Below are positions 27,402-35,741 of a stretch of DNA of 64,000 nt, piece after piece. The stretch is taken from positions 186,001 to 250,000 of the forward strand of contig CAVYVZ010000005.1 in NCBI GenBank assembly GCA_963772065.1, in the 5' to 3' direction. This stretch comes from CAVYVZ01 sp963772065. Its GTDB lineage: Bacteria > Acidobacteriota > Vicinamibacteria > Vicinamibacterales > UBA2999. Below the pieces are notes generated by a model. The model made no database searches, was not told where the DNA came from, and was given only the letters and a program-made list of their open reading frames with translations. Positions within the stretch are counted from its first letter, which is position 1, and each line of letters begins with the position of its first letter. The translations under genes and the position numbers were made by a program.

Positions 27402-27430
27402 GTTATATAACGGTGACGGGCTCCCGTCAA
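27402..27430 (-). promoter_or_regulatory. Sigma70-type promoter of the ArsR operon
   Basis: On the minus strand TTGACG (27430-27425), 17 nt, TATAAC (27407-27402). Near-consensus boxes and ideal spacing; the best promoter in the window. Confidence 0.7.
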
Positions 27431-27443
27431 GCCGAGGGTGGGA

Positions 27444-28040
27444 TCACGCCTGGATCGCGCCGGTCCCTTCCGCAACGAGGAGCTTGCGGGCGACGTCGCC
27501 CACGCGAATCGTGCCGGACTGCACGACCTTTGCGTTGATGCCGCGGAGGTTGTACCGCCTACCGGTCGGTGAGTTGACGAACTTCATGGCGGCGACGCCG
27601 AACCGTTCGACGAACTTTCCGCAGCCGAGATGCGGTTCGGGCGTCACCTCGATCACCGCGGTCCCGATGGCCAGGCGCGTGTACGCGGGAAGGTTCTCCG
27701 GCGTCAGGTCCAGATCGATGAAGAGCTGATCGCCGGACAGCGGCCACCGCTCCTTCATCGTCGCAATGAGCGCGACCGTTCGAGCGTTCATGATGTTCAA
27801 CTGCATGTCCGGATGCGGCGAGCCGTCAGCCGTCCTGGCGCTCGAGCGCATGCCCCACGTGTCGCCGACGAGACCAACGTTCACGTCGAGCTCACCAACC
27901 GTCAGCACCTCGCGCGCGTTGACGGCCGGCCGCCGAACGATCAGCTCCAGCACGCCCTCGTCCTTCGGCGATCCCGCGATCTCCTTCAGGCCTTCCTCGA
28001 GCTCCTCCATCGTCAGATGCCGCGCCGCCAGTGTCATCAT
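27444..28040 (-). CDS. MOSC-domain protein
   Basis: 198 residues from ATG 28040 (MMTLAARHLT, preceded by GGGGGAC). The MOSC beta-barrel signature is clear: VGLVGDTWGM, MNARTVALIA, the conserved Cys in PHLGCGKFVERFG, and RGINAKVVQSGTIRVGD. MOSC domains carry sulfur from a persulfide Cys to molybdenum cofactor or detoxify N-hydroxylated bases. No MOSC N-terminal beta-barrel or ferredoxin domain is attached. Open codons upstream of 28040 belong to the opposite-strand methyltransferase region and were excluded. Confidence 0.87.
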   Translation of the reverse strand: MMTLAARHLTMEELEEGLKEIAGSPKDEGVLELIVRRPAVNAREVLTVGELDVNVGLVGDTWGMRSSARTADGSPHPDMQLNIMNARTVALIATMKERWPLSGDQLFIDLDLTPENLPAYTRLAIGTAVIEVTPEPHLGCGKFVERFGVAAMKFVNSPTGRRYNLRGINAKVVQSGTIRVGDVARKLLVAEGTGAIQA

Positions 28041-28114
28041 GTCCCCCGTCCTATTGTGACGCGGCGCGATGAGCCGCGCCAGAATCATGCGGTTGTGACG
28101 CGTACAATTCAGCC

Positions 28115-28849
28115 ATGTCAAAGATGTACGAGGAGCTCGCTGCGTGGTGGCCGCTGCTGTCGCCGCCGGCGGACTACGAAGAGGAGGCGGCGTTCTATGG
28201 GAGAACGCTGGCGGCCGCGTGCGAGCGTCCGATTCGCACGCTGCTGGAGCTCGGGAGCGGCGGGGGCAACAACGCATCGCATCTGAAGGCGCATGTCGAG
28301 ATGGTGCTCGTCGAGCCCTCGTCGCACATGCTGGCGGTGAGCCGCGCCTTGAATCCTGAATGCGAGCACATCGCGGGCGACATGCGAACCGTCAGGCTCG
28401 GCCGCCAGTTCGACGCCGTGTTCGTCCACGACGCCGTCTGTTACATGACCAACGAGTCCGATCTGCGCAAGGCGATCGATACGGCCTTCGTCCACTGCCG
28501 GCCTGGCGGGGCGGCGCTCTTCGCGCCGGACTTCGTCCGTGAGAACTTTCGACCCACGACCGAAGACGGCGGTTCCGACGGCCCGACGCATGCCCTGCGA
28601 TTCCTCGAGTGGACGTGGGATCCCGATCCGGCTGACACGACGTACGTCGTCGATTACGCGTTCCTGCTGCGCGGCCCCGATGGCGGCACGCGTGTGGCGC
28701 ACGATCGACACGTGGAAGGTCTGTTCAGCCGAGCCGACTGGCTGCGCCTGCTGGCGGATGCAGGCTTCGAACCGCGCGCGGTTCCGTTCGATCATTCCGA
28801 GCTCGAACCCGGCTCCCATGAAGTATTCGTGACAAGGAAACCGTCATGA
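28115..28849 (+). CDS. Class I SAM-dependent methyltransferase
   Basis: 244 residues with motif I LLELGSGGGNNASHL (SAM binding, residues about 43-57), an acidic end of beta-2 (VLVEPS), GDMRTVRL, and the post-II DAVFVHDAVCYM. The substrate is unknown; the small size and late FSRADWLRLLADAGFEPRAV segment resemble small-molecule methyltransferases. The stop overlaps the next start (ATGA), coupling it to the PQQ dehydrogenase. Confidence 0.88.
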   Translation: MSKMYEELAAWWPLLSPPADYEEEAAFYGRTLAAACERPIRTLLELGSGGGNNASHLKAHVEMVLVEPSSHMLAVSRALNPECEHIAGDMRTVRLGRQFDAVFVHDAVCYMTNESDLRKAIDTAFVHCRPGGAALFAPDFVRENFRPTTEDGGSDGPTHALRFLEWTWDPDPADTTYVVDYAFLLRGPDGGTRVAHDRHVEGLFSRADWLRLLADAGFEPRAVPFDHSELEPGSHEVFVTRKPS

Positions 28850-30915
28850 GACACCTGCGTTCCAACGGAACCGCGCTCGTATCGACCGCGTTGCTGCTTG
28901 GCACCCTTCACCTTTGCACGTACGGCAGATCTGTTGGCGCCTCGCAGATTGAAGCGGCGCAGCCGGCGGAGATCCGGCCGCTGTTCGAGGCGCAGTGCGC
29001 CACGTGCCACGGCTCCGATGGTCGCGGTGCCGAGCGCGGTCCTGATATCGTCACCTCGTCAGGCGCCGCCACGCGACCCATCGAGGAAACCGCGCGAATC
29101 ATTCGAGAAGGCATCCCGGCTGGCGGCATGCCGCCCTCCCGCCTTGACGCGGATGCAATTACGGCCCTGGCGCGTCACGTGCGCTCGATGGCCGAGAGCG
29201 CGCGTCAGCCTCGGACGTTTGCCCGCGTGCGGCTTCGACTGCGCGGCGGCCGGGGCCTCGAGGGGCTGGTGCAGAACGAGAGCAACTTCGACCTGCAATT
29301 GCTGACGGCTGCCGGTGAGCTGGCGACGCTCGCCCGCGACGAGATCGCCGACGTTGTCGATCTCGGCCGCGGCACGATGCCCGATCTGACGCCGCGCGAC
29401 GTGGCCAACCAGCCAGGTCCTGGGGACTGGCCGACCTACAACGGAGATCCTGGCGGCAATCGGCACAGCGCGCTGCGACAGATCACGCCCGCGACGGTGG
29501 CGCACATGCGCCTCAAGTGGCTGTTCCCGGCCGGCAACGCGCGCAATCTGCGCACGACCCCGATCGTCGTCGGCGGCGTCATGTACGTGACGGCGCCCAA
29601 CGAGGTGTTCGCGCTCGACGCGCGCACCGGCCGTCAGATCTGGCACTACAGCCGGCCGCGCACGAGCGGCGTCATCGGCGATGCCGGCGCCGGCGTCAAC
29701 CGCGGCGTCGCGCTCCGTGGCGATCGCCTCTACTTCGTCACCGACGACGCGCGACTGGTGGCGCTGCATCGGGCGAACGGCCAGCTCCTCTGGGATGTCG
29801 TGATGGCGGACTATCGGAAGCACTATGGCGCCACGGCCGCTCCGCTGGTCGTCGGCGACCTCGTAATCTCCGGCGTGTCGGGCGGCGACGAAGGCGTTCG
29901 CGGGTTCGTCGCCGCGTTTCACGCGTCCACCGGGAAGGAAGCGTGGCGATTCTGGAGCGTGCCCGCGCCGGGCGAGCCCGGCTCCGAGACGTGGAAGGGG
30001 AAAGCGATCGAGTATCCCTGTGCCGCCACGTGGCTCACAGGTTCGTACGATGCGGCCACGAACCTGCTCTTCTGGACGACCGGGAATCCCTGTCCCGACT
30101 ACAACGGCAGCGAGCGCGTGGGCGACAACCTGTGGTCGAACTCCGTCGTCGCGCTGGATCCCGGCACCGGCGCGATGCGCTGGCACTACCAGTTCACGCC
30201 GCACGATCTTCACGACTGGGATGCGGTGCAAACCGTCGTCGTCGCCGATGCCGCGTTTCAGGGCTCGAGGCGCAGCCTGCTGCTGCAGGCAAACCGGAAC
30301 GGATTCTTCTACGTCCTGGACAGAACCACGGGAAAGCTGCTTCGCGCAACGCCGTTCGTCAAGAAGATGAACTGGGCCAGCGGCATCGGACCGGACGGCC
30401 GGCCGCGGCTCGTCGCGGGGGCCGAGCCAACCGTGCGGGGGACCACTGGGTGTCCTTCAGTCGTTGGCGCGACCAACTGGATGTCGCCGGCCTTCAGCCC
30501 CGAGACGGGCCTGTACTACGTGATGGCGCTCGAGCGATGCAGCATCTTCCGGAAATCGGCGGTCTGGTTCGAGCAGGGGGAGTCGTTCTATGGAGGCGCC
30601 ACACGGAATGTGCCCGGGGAAGTCGGAAGGAAGTACCTCCGCGCGATCGACATTCAGACCGGCAAGGTCGCGTGGGAGTATCCGCAGATCGGCCCGAGCA
30701 ATTCCTGGGGCGGGGTGCTCTCGACGGCAAGCGGCCTCGTGTTCTTCGGCGAGGACAGCGGCGCGTTTGCCGCGGTGGAGGCGCGCACCGGCAAGCTCCT
30801 GTGGCATGTTCCCGCGAACACCACATGGCGCGGATCGCCGATGACCTACCTGGCTGGCGGCCAGCAGTTCATCGCGATTGCCGGAGGCGGCAGCATCCTC
30901 GCGTTCGGGCTCTGA
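28846..30915 (+). CDS. PQQ-dependent dehydrogenase with N-terminal cytochrome c domain
   Basis: 689 residues. A signal sequence is followed by a class I cytochrome c domain: heme motif CATCH at residues 51-55 and a likely Met ligand in GGMPPSRL. Then a linker, then an eight-bladed PQQ propeller starting near WPTYNGDPGGNRHSAL. The catalytic region HDLHDWDAVQTVVV contains the expected Asp, and blade motifs such as WGGVLSTASGLVFFGEDSG close the fold. Periplasmic oxidation of an alcohol or sugar, passing electrons to the heme, is expected. The heme domain is N-terminal, whereas known quinohemoprotein alcohol dehydrogenases carry it at the C-terminus. Confidence 0.88.
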   Translation: MRHLRSNGTALVSTALLLGTLHLCTYGRSVGASQIEAAQPAEIRPLFEAQCATCHGSDGRGAERGPDIVTSSGAATRPIEETARIIREGIPAGGMPPSRLDADAITALARHVRSMAESARQPRTFARVRLRLRGGRGLEGLVQNESNFDLQLLTAAGELATLARDEIADVVDLGRGTMPDLTPRDVANQPGPGDWPTYNGDPGGNRHSALRQITPATVAHMRLKWLFPAGNARNLRTTPIVVGGVMYVTAPNEVFALDARTGRQIWHYSRPRTSGVIGDAGAGVNRGVALRGDRLYFVTDDARLVALHRANGQLLWDVVMADYRKHYGATAAPLVVGDLVISGVSGGDEGVRGFVAAFHASTGKEAWRFWSVPAPGEPGSETWKGKAIEYPCAATWLTGSYDAATNLLFWTTGNPCPDYNGSERVGDNLWSNSVVALDPGTGAMRWHYQFTPHDLHDWDAVQTVVVADAAFQGSRRSLLLQANRNGFFYVLDRTTGKLLRATPFVKKMNWASGIGPDGRPRLVAGAEPTVRGTTGCPSVVGATNWMSPAFSPETGLYYVMALERCSIFRKSAVWFEQGESFYGGATRNVPGEVGRKYLRAIDIQTGKVAWEYPQIGPSNSWGGVLSTASGLVFFGEDSGAFAAVEARTGKLLWHVPANTTWRGSPMTYLAGGQQFIAIAGGGSILAFGL

Positions 30916-30919
30916 CCGA

Positions 30920-33590
30920 TCACTCGGCTCGCAACGCGAGGGCAGGATCGATCCGGGCCGCACGCCAGGCGGGACCAACGATCGATACCGCGGCCGTCAG
31001 GAGCAGCAGCAGGGTGACGGACGCGAAGGTCATCGAATCCAGCGGCTGGACGCCGAACAGCATGGTGGCCAGAAGCTGGCCCAGAGCCGCCGACAGGATC
31101 AGCCCGATGACCGTGCCGGCCGCTACCACGCGAACCGCGCTCGCCATCACGAGACGGAGCACGTCGCCCGTGGTGGCGCCGAGCGCTCTGCGCACGCCGA
31201 AATCACGCACGCGCTGCTGGACGGAGTACGCGAGGATGCCGAATACGCCGACCATTGCGAGCAGGAGCGCCAACGCCGCGAAGGTCATCACGAGCACCGC
31301 CCGGAAGCGATGCCGTGCGGTGGCTTCCCGTGCGACGTTTTCAAGTGTCATCACGTCCCGTACGCTTACCAGTTGCTCCTTGTCGACTTTGGCGATGGCC
31401 GCGCGGACGGAGCGGGCAAGGCCTTCGGCCGACCCGGACGCCGGTCGGACGAGCAGATAGATGTCATCCCGGAGGTTCTGGACCAACGGCGCGTAGATCT
31501 GAACGAACTCCTCTGTTTCATCGGGCCGGCCCTTCACCTGGCGGGCGACGCCAACGATCTCTCTCATGAAGGGCTTCGCCTGGGCGGAGCTGTTCGACCG
31601 GAAGGCGATACGTCCACCGATTGGCGATCGCCCCTGAAAGTGGCGGCGGACGAACGCTTCATTCACGATGCAGACGGGGACGCTGTCGCGCGTATCGCGG
31701 TCGTTGAAACGCCGGCCGGCAACGATAGGAAGATCGAGAGTCTCGAAGTACGTGGGGCTCACGATCTGATAATCGGCGGCCGGATACTGGCTCTCCTCGG
31801 GCGGCGGGTCACCCACGATCTCGTAACGGGTCTGCCCGGCGTCCGACGGGCCCAACGGCAACGTCGTTGCCCATCCCACGCTGCGCACTCCGGGAAGAGC
31901 CCTGATCTCAGCCTCGACGGCCGCGAAGAACTGCACCAGCGACTCTGGCGTTGGATAGCGCGAACCGAGCGGGTCGATCATCATCGTGAGCACGCGCTCG
32001 GCGCGGTACCCACGGTCGACGTTTTCGACAGCCAGCAGCGTGCGCAGCAGGAGACCGGCGCCGAAGAGCAGAGCCACCGCGGTCGCGACCTCTCCGGCGA
32101 CGAGCAGGTTTCGGAACCTCCCGTCGTGTCTCGTCGCCGTGCGATTGTCGGAGGCGATGGCCTGCGCCGAGGAGAAATCGGTGGCCTGCCAGGCCGGCGC
32201 CAGACCGAACAGCAGCCCCACGAGCAGCGCGGCCGCGGCACAGAACGTGACCACGCGGATGTCGAACGTGAGCGATACAGCTCCGGGCAGCAGCCCGGCC
32301 GGAATCACCGATGGCGCCACATTCAGAATTGCCGCGCCGACACCCGCTCCCAATGCGCCGCCGACAGCTGAGAGCACGAGACTTTCTGTGAGGAGCTGAC
32401 GGATGACGCGTCTGCGGCCCGCGCCGAGCGCTGACCGAATCGCCAGCTCGCGTGCACGGACCGTCGCGCGTGCCAGGAGCAGATTGGCCACGTTGGCGCA
32501 ACAGATGAGCAGCACGAAGCCAACGACGCCGAGGAACAGGATCGAGGTCAAACGGAGCTCGCTGCCGATGACTGCATCGTGCATCGGCACCAGCGTGACG
32601 CCGCGCCGATTGTTCGTCTCAGGGAATTCTCGGGCCAGGCCTTCAGCAACGGTCGCCATGTCGGCATCCGCGGCTTCGAGCGTCACGCCGGCCTTCAAGC
32701 GTCCGATCCCGCGGAGAAAGTACGCCGTTCGCGCCGCAGGCGGTGCCCCCTGAATTGGAACCATTACCCAGATATTGCTCCGACCGATCAGCTGAGCCTC
32801 ATTCGGAACGACGCCGACCACCGTATGCAACGAGCCATCGAGTCGAATGTCGCGACCGACGACACTCGGGTCGGCGTTGAAACGCGTTCGCCAGAACCCC
32901 TCGCTCAACACAGCGACCTTGGAGCGCTGGCTGTCGTCGGAGGGAGCGAAAGGTACGTCCGACAATTGCCCGGACGCCGAGCGCTTCAAAAATTCCGGCG
33001 AGCACCCACTGCCGAGAAACGGTTTCGGCAGTCCCGTCCGCGCCGGTCATCACCATGCCGCCAACGTCCGGAATGAACCCGGAGATCAGATCGAACGTGC
33101 GAGTTCGCTCGTTCCAGTCGCGAAGGTTGAGCGGCGCGACGCCGCCGCGGGCCGACCTGGGGTTACGCTCCCACACCATCACCACGCGCTCGGGCTCGGG
33201 AAACGGAAGCGGACGGAGCAGGGTGGCATCGACCAGGGCGAAGATCGCGCTGTTGGCGCCGATGCCGAGCGCGAGCGTGATCGCCGCGATCACCGCGAAG
33301 GCCGGCGACCGTCGCAGCTGCCGCATCGCGAACTTCACATCATCCCGGAGCTCCTCGATCCACAGCGTCAGACGCATTTCACGCTCTCTCTTTCTGCCAA
33401 GGTCCAGACACGTTCGTTTGAGGTCGGCGAGATCGCCCAATCGGCTGAGGGCCACATCGCGAGCGGTCCTCGGGTCCATCCCGCGCTCGACGAGCTCGCG
33501 TGTGCGCATCTCGAGATGAAAGGCGATTTCCTCGTCGACTTCCTGATCGAGCGGCACGCGCCACAGCCACGAGCGCAGGGAGCGCTTCAT
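30920..33590 (-). CDS. ADOP-type permease with cytoplasmic prefix domain, frameshifted as sequenced
   Basis: 889 residues after repair. It starts MKRSLRSWLWRVPLDQEVDE, the ADOP prefix domain (IAFHLEMRTRELVERGMDPR). The first MacB/FtsX block follows from RQLRRSPAFAVIAAITLALG, and the last ends RAARIDPALALRAE. The frame changes near 32948 between VGRTF and APSDDSQRSK; one extra base explains it (2671 bp, remainder 1). It overlaps the PadR gene by ATGA, the standard PadR-ADOP pairing of Acidobacteriota. No ATPase lies nearby. Whether ADOPs export a substrate or signal is unknown. Confidence 0.88.
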
Positions 33591-33925
33591 GTTGCGAGGA
33601 CTCTCGATACGCCGGCAGCGAACCGGCGCCATGTGGCCATTTCGGCGGCCAGCTGCACGCGGCCGGCATCTGTGAGGCGATACAGCTTGGCGCGGCGGCC
33701 GAGCTCGGATGTCCCCCACTCGGCTTCGACCCAGCGGCGCCGTTCCATGCGATAGAGAGCCGGATACAGCGACCCGTCTTCCACGAGCACTGCGTCGCGG
33801 CTGGTGTCCTCGATGAACCGGGCGATGGCGTAGCCGTGGCGCGGACCAGACGCTAACGTCTTGAGAATCAAGGCATCTAGCGTCCCGTGCAGAAGGGCAT
33901 TGGGGGTCTTCGGAGCCATCGACAT
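33587..33925 (-). CDS. PadR-family transcriptional regulator
   Basis: A 112-residue PadR winged-helix regulator: LLHGTLDALILKTLASGPRH, GYAIARFIEDTS, the recognition region DGSLYPALYRMERRRWVEAE and LYRLTDAGRVQL. A second ATG two codons in (MAPKTPNALL) may be the real start. It is translationally coupled to the ADOP gene and sits just downstream of a perfect inverted repeat that is very likely its own operator. Confidence 0.93.
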   Translation of the reverse strand: MSMAPKTPNALLHGTLDALILKTLASGPRHGYAIARFIEDTSRDAVLVEDGSLYPALYRMERRRWVEAEWGTSELGRRAKLYRLTDAGRVQLAAEMATWRRFAAGVSRVLAT

Positions 33926-33932
33926 GCGCCAC

Positions 33933-33959
33933 CCATTACCAAGACATTCTTGGTAATGG
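33933..33959. promoter_or_regulatory. Perfect 11-bp inverted repeat, candidate PadR operator
   Basis: CCATTACCAAG (33933-33943) and CTTGGTAATGG (33949-33959) are exact reverse complements separated by ACATT. The site begins 7 bp upstream of the PadR start, where a repressor would block transcription of padR-ADOP. It is distinct in composition from the GC-rich surroundings. Confidence 0.75.
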
Positions 33960-34025
33960 AAGCTTTGACGGATCCACCGACTCAGAAGTTTGCCGGCCGC
34001 GCCCGAAGTTCGGCCAAGGCGCCGG

Positions 34026-35618
34026 CTAGCTGCGCTGACCGAACACGCGACGCCGCGCGGTCCACGAGGCGCCGAGGTACTCGCCCATGTCCAGGGTGCC
34101 CGACATGGCGTCGCCCGCGACCTTGCCGGTGAAGCGATACCTCAGCGCGTCTCCGTGCCGTTCGGTGACGTTGCTCGTGAGCGATACGGCATCGCCATTG
34201 ATCGTCCCGGCGATCTCGCGAGCGAGAAAGTTGCCGCGATGCGTGCCTTGCAACTGGCTCGCGTTCTGTTCGAGGTGCATCGTATGGACGGTCTTGCTCG
34301 CGGCGTACTGAATCTCGACCTCCCATTGACCCGAGAGATTCGCCGCCGGCGCCTGCGGCTCTTCGACAGGCTTCGGCGCGCGTGGGGCCGAGAGCACTTG
34401 AGCCACCCGTTCGGCAACGATCTTCTCGTCACCGGCCGCCATCATCGACGACGTCAGCGAAATGCCCGTGTCGCTCGCCTGCTGCGACGCCGGGCGTCCG
34501 CCGCCGCCACCGAGCGCGATGCGAGGCTCGGTGTTGTAGAGGATGTCCGCCACCTCCGCGCCGGTGATTCCGAGGGCCTTGGCATCCCACCTGATGGAAA
34601 CGCCGGGACTCCGATTGCTGCGGCCCTCGGACTCGTTCCGCACCACCGCGGTGACACCGGAGATCTTCGACACCCGCTTCGCGATGTGCTCGGCGCGAGC
34701 GACCCATTCCTTCCACTCGGCTTCCTGGTCGCGCTTCACCCAGCTCTCCACGGCCGTGATCATTCCCACGACCTCCTCACGGCCCACCTTCATGGCACGC
34801 GCGTATCCGTGATGCGGCGCGCTGTGAACCCATGCGGCCTGCACCAGATCCTTGCGGCCGAGCAGCAGCCCCGCGCTCTGCGGTCCGCGGATGATCTTGC
34901 CGCCGCTGTAGCCGACGAGCGTCGCGCCGCGCTGCAGGTGCACGTTCGGAATCGTGAGGATCTCCGCCGCGGCGTCGACCATGATCGGAATGTTGTGCGG
35001 CTTCGCGATCTGCGCCACCGCCTCGAGCGACATCGGGCCCGACTCGTTTCGTCCGTTGGCGAAGATGTAGATCATCGCGGTCCGCGGACCAATCGCGAGC
35101 TGCAGCTCCTCGGGCGAGTCGACTTCGACGATGCGGACACCCACGGCGCGGATTGCCGCGTCGTACACATTGCGCGAATGTCCCGGGATGATCACTTCGT
35201 CTTTGGGGAAGCCGGTGAGATCGGGAATGCGCACGTGGAGGTCCGGGTTGCCGCCCGCGACGCAGGCTGCCGTGACATGCGACATCGCGGCCGCGCACCC
35301 GGACGTCACGATCCCCCACTCGGCACCGGTCAACTCTGCCAATCGTTTCCCGGCCGCTTCCATCAGCTCGTCGAGCTGGACGTATTGCTGGTTCGCGAGG
35401 CTCTTGGCCGCTCGCACCTCCGGCAGCTCCATCGAACCGCCGATCACCGTCAGCGTCCCGCGGCAGTTGATCAGCGGCCGCACACCGAGCGCGCGGTACA
35501 CGTTCGGCGCGTCGTTGGCGGCCGGGGGAAGGCCCGCCGCGGCCGACACGCGCGACGGCACGGCTCCTCCGAACAACATCAGGCTGGCAAGACGTCCGAG
35601 ATCGCGGCGAGTGAACAT
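34026..35618 (-). CDS. Tat-exported SelA-like PLP-dependent enzyme with C-terminal beta domain
   Basis: 530 residues. The start MFTRRDLGRLASLMLFGG, with RR, is a Tat signal; GGAGG precedes it. Residues about 40-415 form a fold-type I PLP domain of the SelA/D-glucosaminate-6-phosphate ammonia-lyase kind: TSGCAAAMSHVTAA, MVDAAAEILTIPN, and the Schiff-base Lys in GYSGGKIIRGPQSAG. The last 100 residues (GQWEVEIQY through MGEYLGASWTARR) are a lipocalin-like beta domain. Export of a folded, cofactor-loaded PLP enzyme by Tat is the natural reading. Activity (lyase or aminotransferase on an amino acid or sugar acid) is inferred from fold only. Divergent from the TonB-TTT operon, 123 bp between starts. 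Confidence 0.82.
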   Translation of the reverse strand: MFTRRDLGRLASLMLFGGAVPSRVSAAAGLPPAANDAPNVYRALGVRPLINCRGTLTVIGGSMELPEVRAAKSLANQQYVQLDELMEAAGKRLAELTGAEWGIVTSGCAAAMSHVTAACVAGGNPDLHVRIPDLTGFPKDEVIIPGHSRNVYDAAIRAVGVRIVEVDSPEELQLAIGPRTAMIYIFANGRNESGPMSLEAVAQIAKPHNIPIMVDAAAEILTIPNVHLQRGATLVGYSGGKIIRGPQSAGLLLGRKDLVQAAWVHSAPHHGYARAMKVGREEVVGMITAVESWVKRDQEAEWKEWVARAEHIAKRVSKISGVTAVVRNESEGRSNRSPGVSIRWDAKALGITGAEVADILYNTEPRIALGGGGGRPASQQASDTGISLTSSMMAAGDEKIVAERVAQVLSAPRAPKPVEEPQAPAANLSGQWEVEIQYAASKTVHTMHLEQNASQLQGTHRGNFLAREIAGTINGDAVSLTSNVTERHGDALRYRFTGKVAGDAMSGTLDMGEYLGASWTARRRVFGQRS

Positions 35619-35741
35619 GTCGGCCTCCAGGCGCGAGCAGAGTGTATCTAACTGCCTCATCGATGTCATGCGGACCTGGTGGCTGGACTTAGCGGGCCTC
35701 TTCGCACATAGTTCCGCACCAACTCAGTCTGGGAGGCCTGT

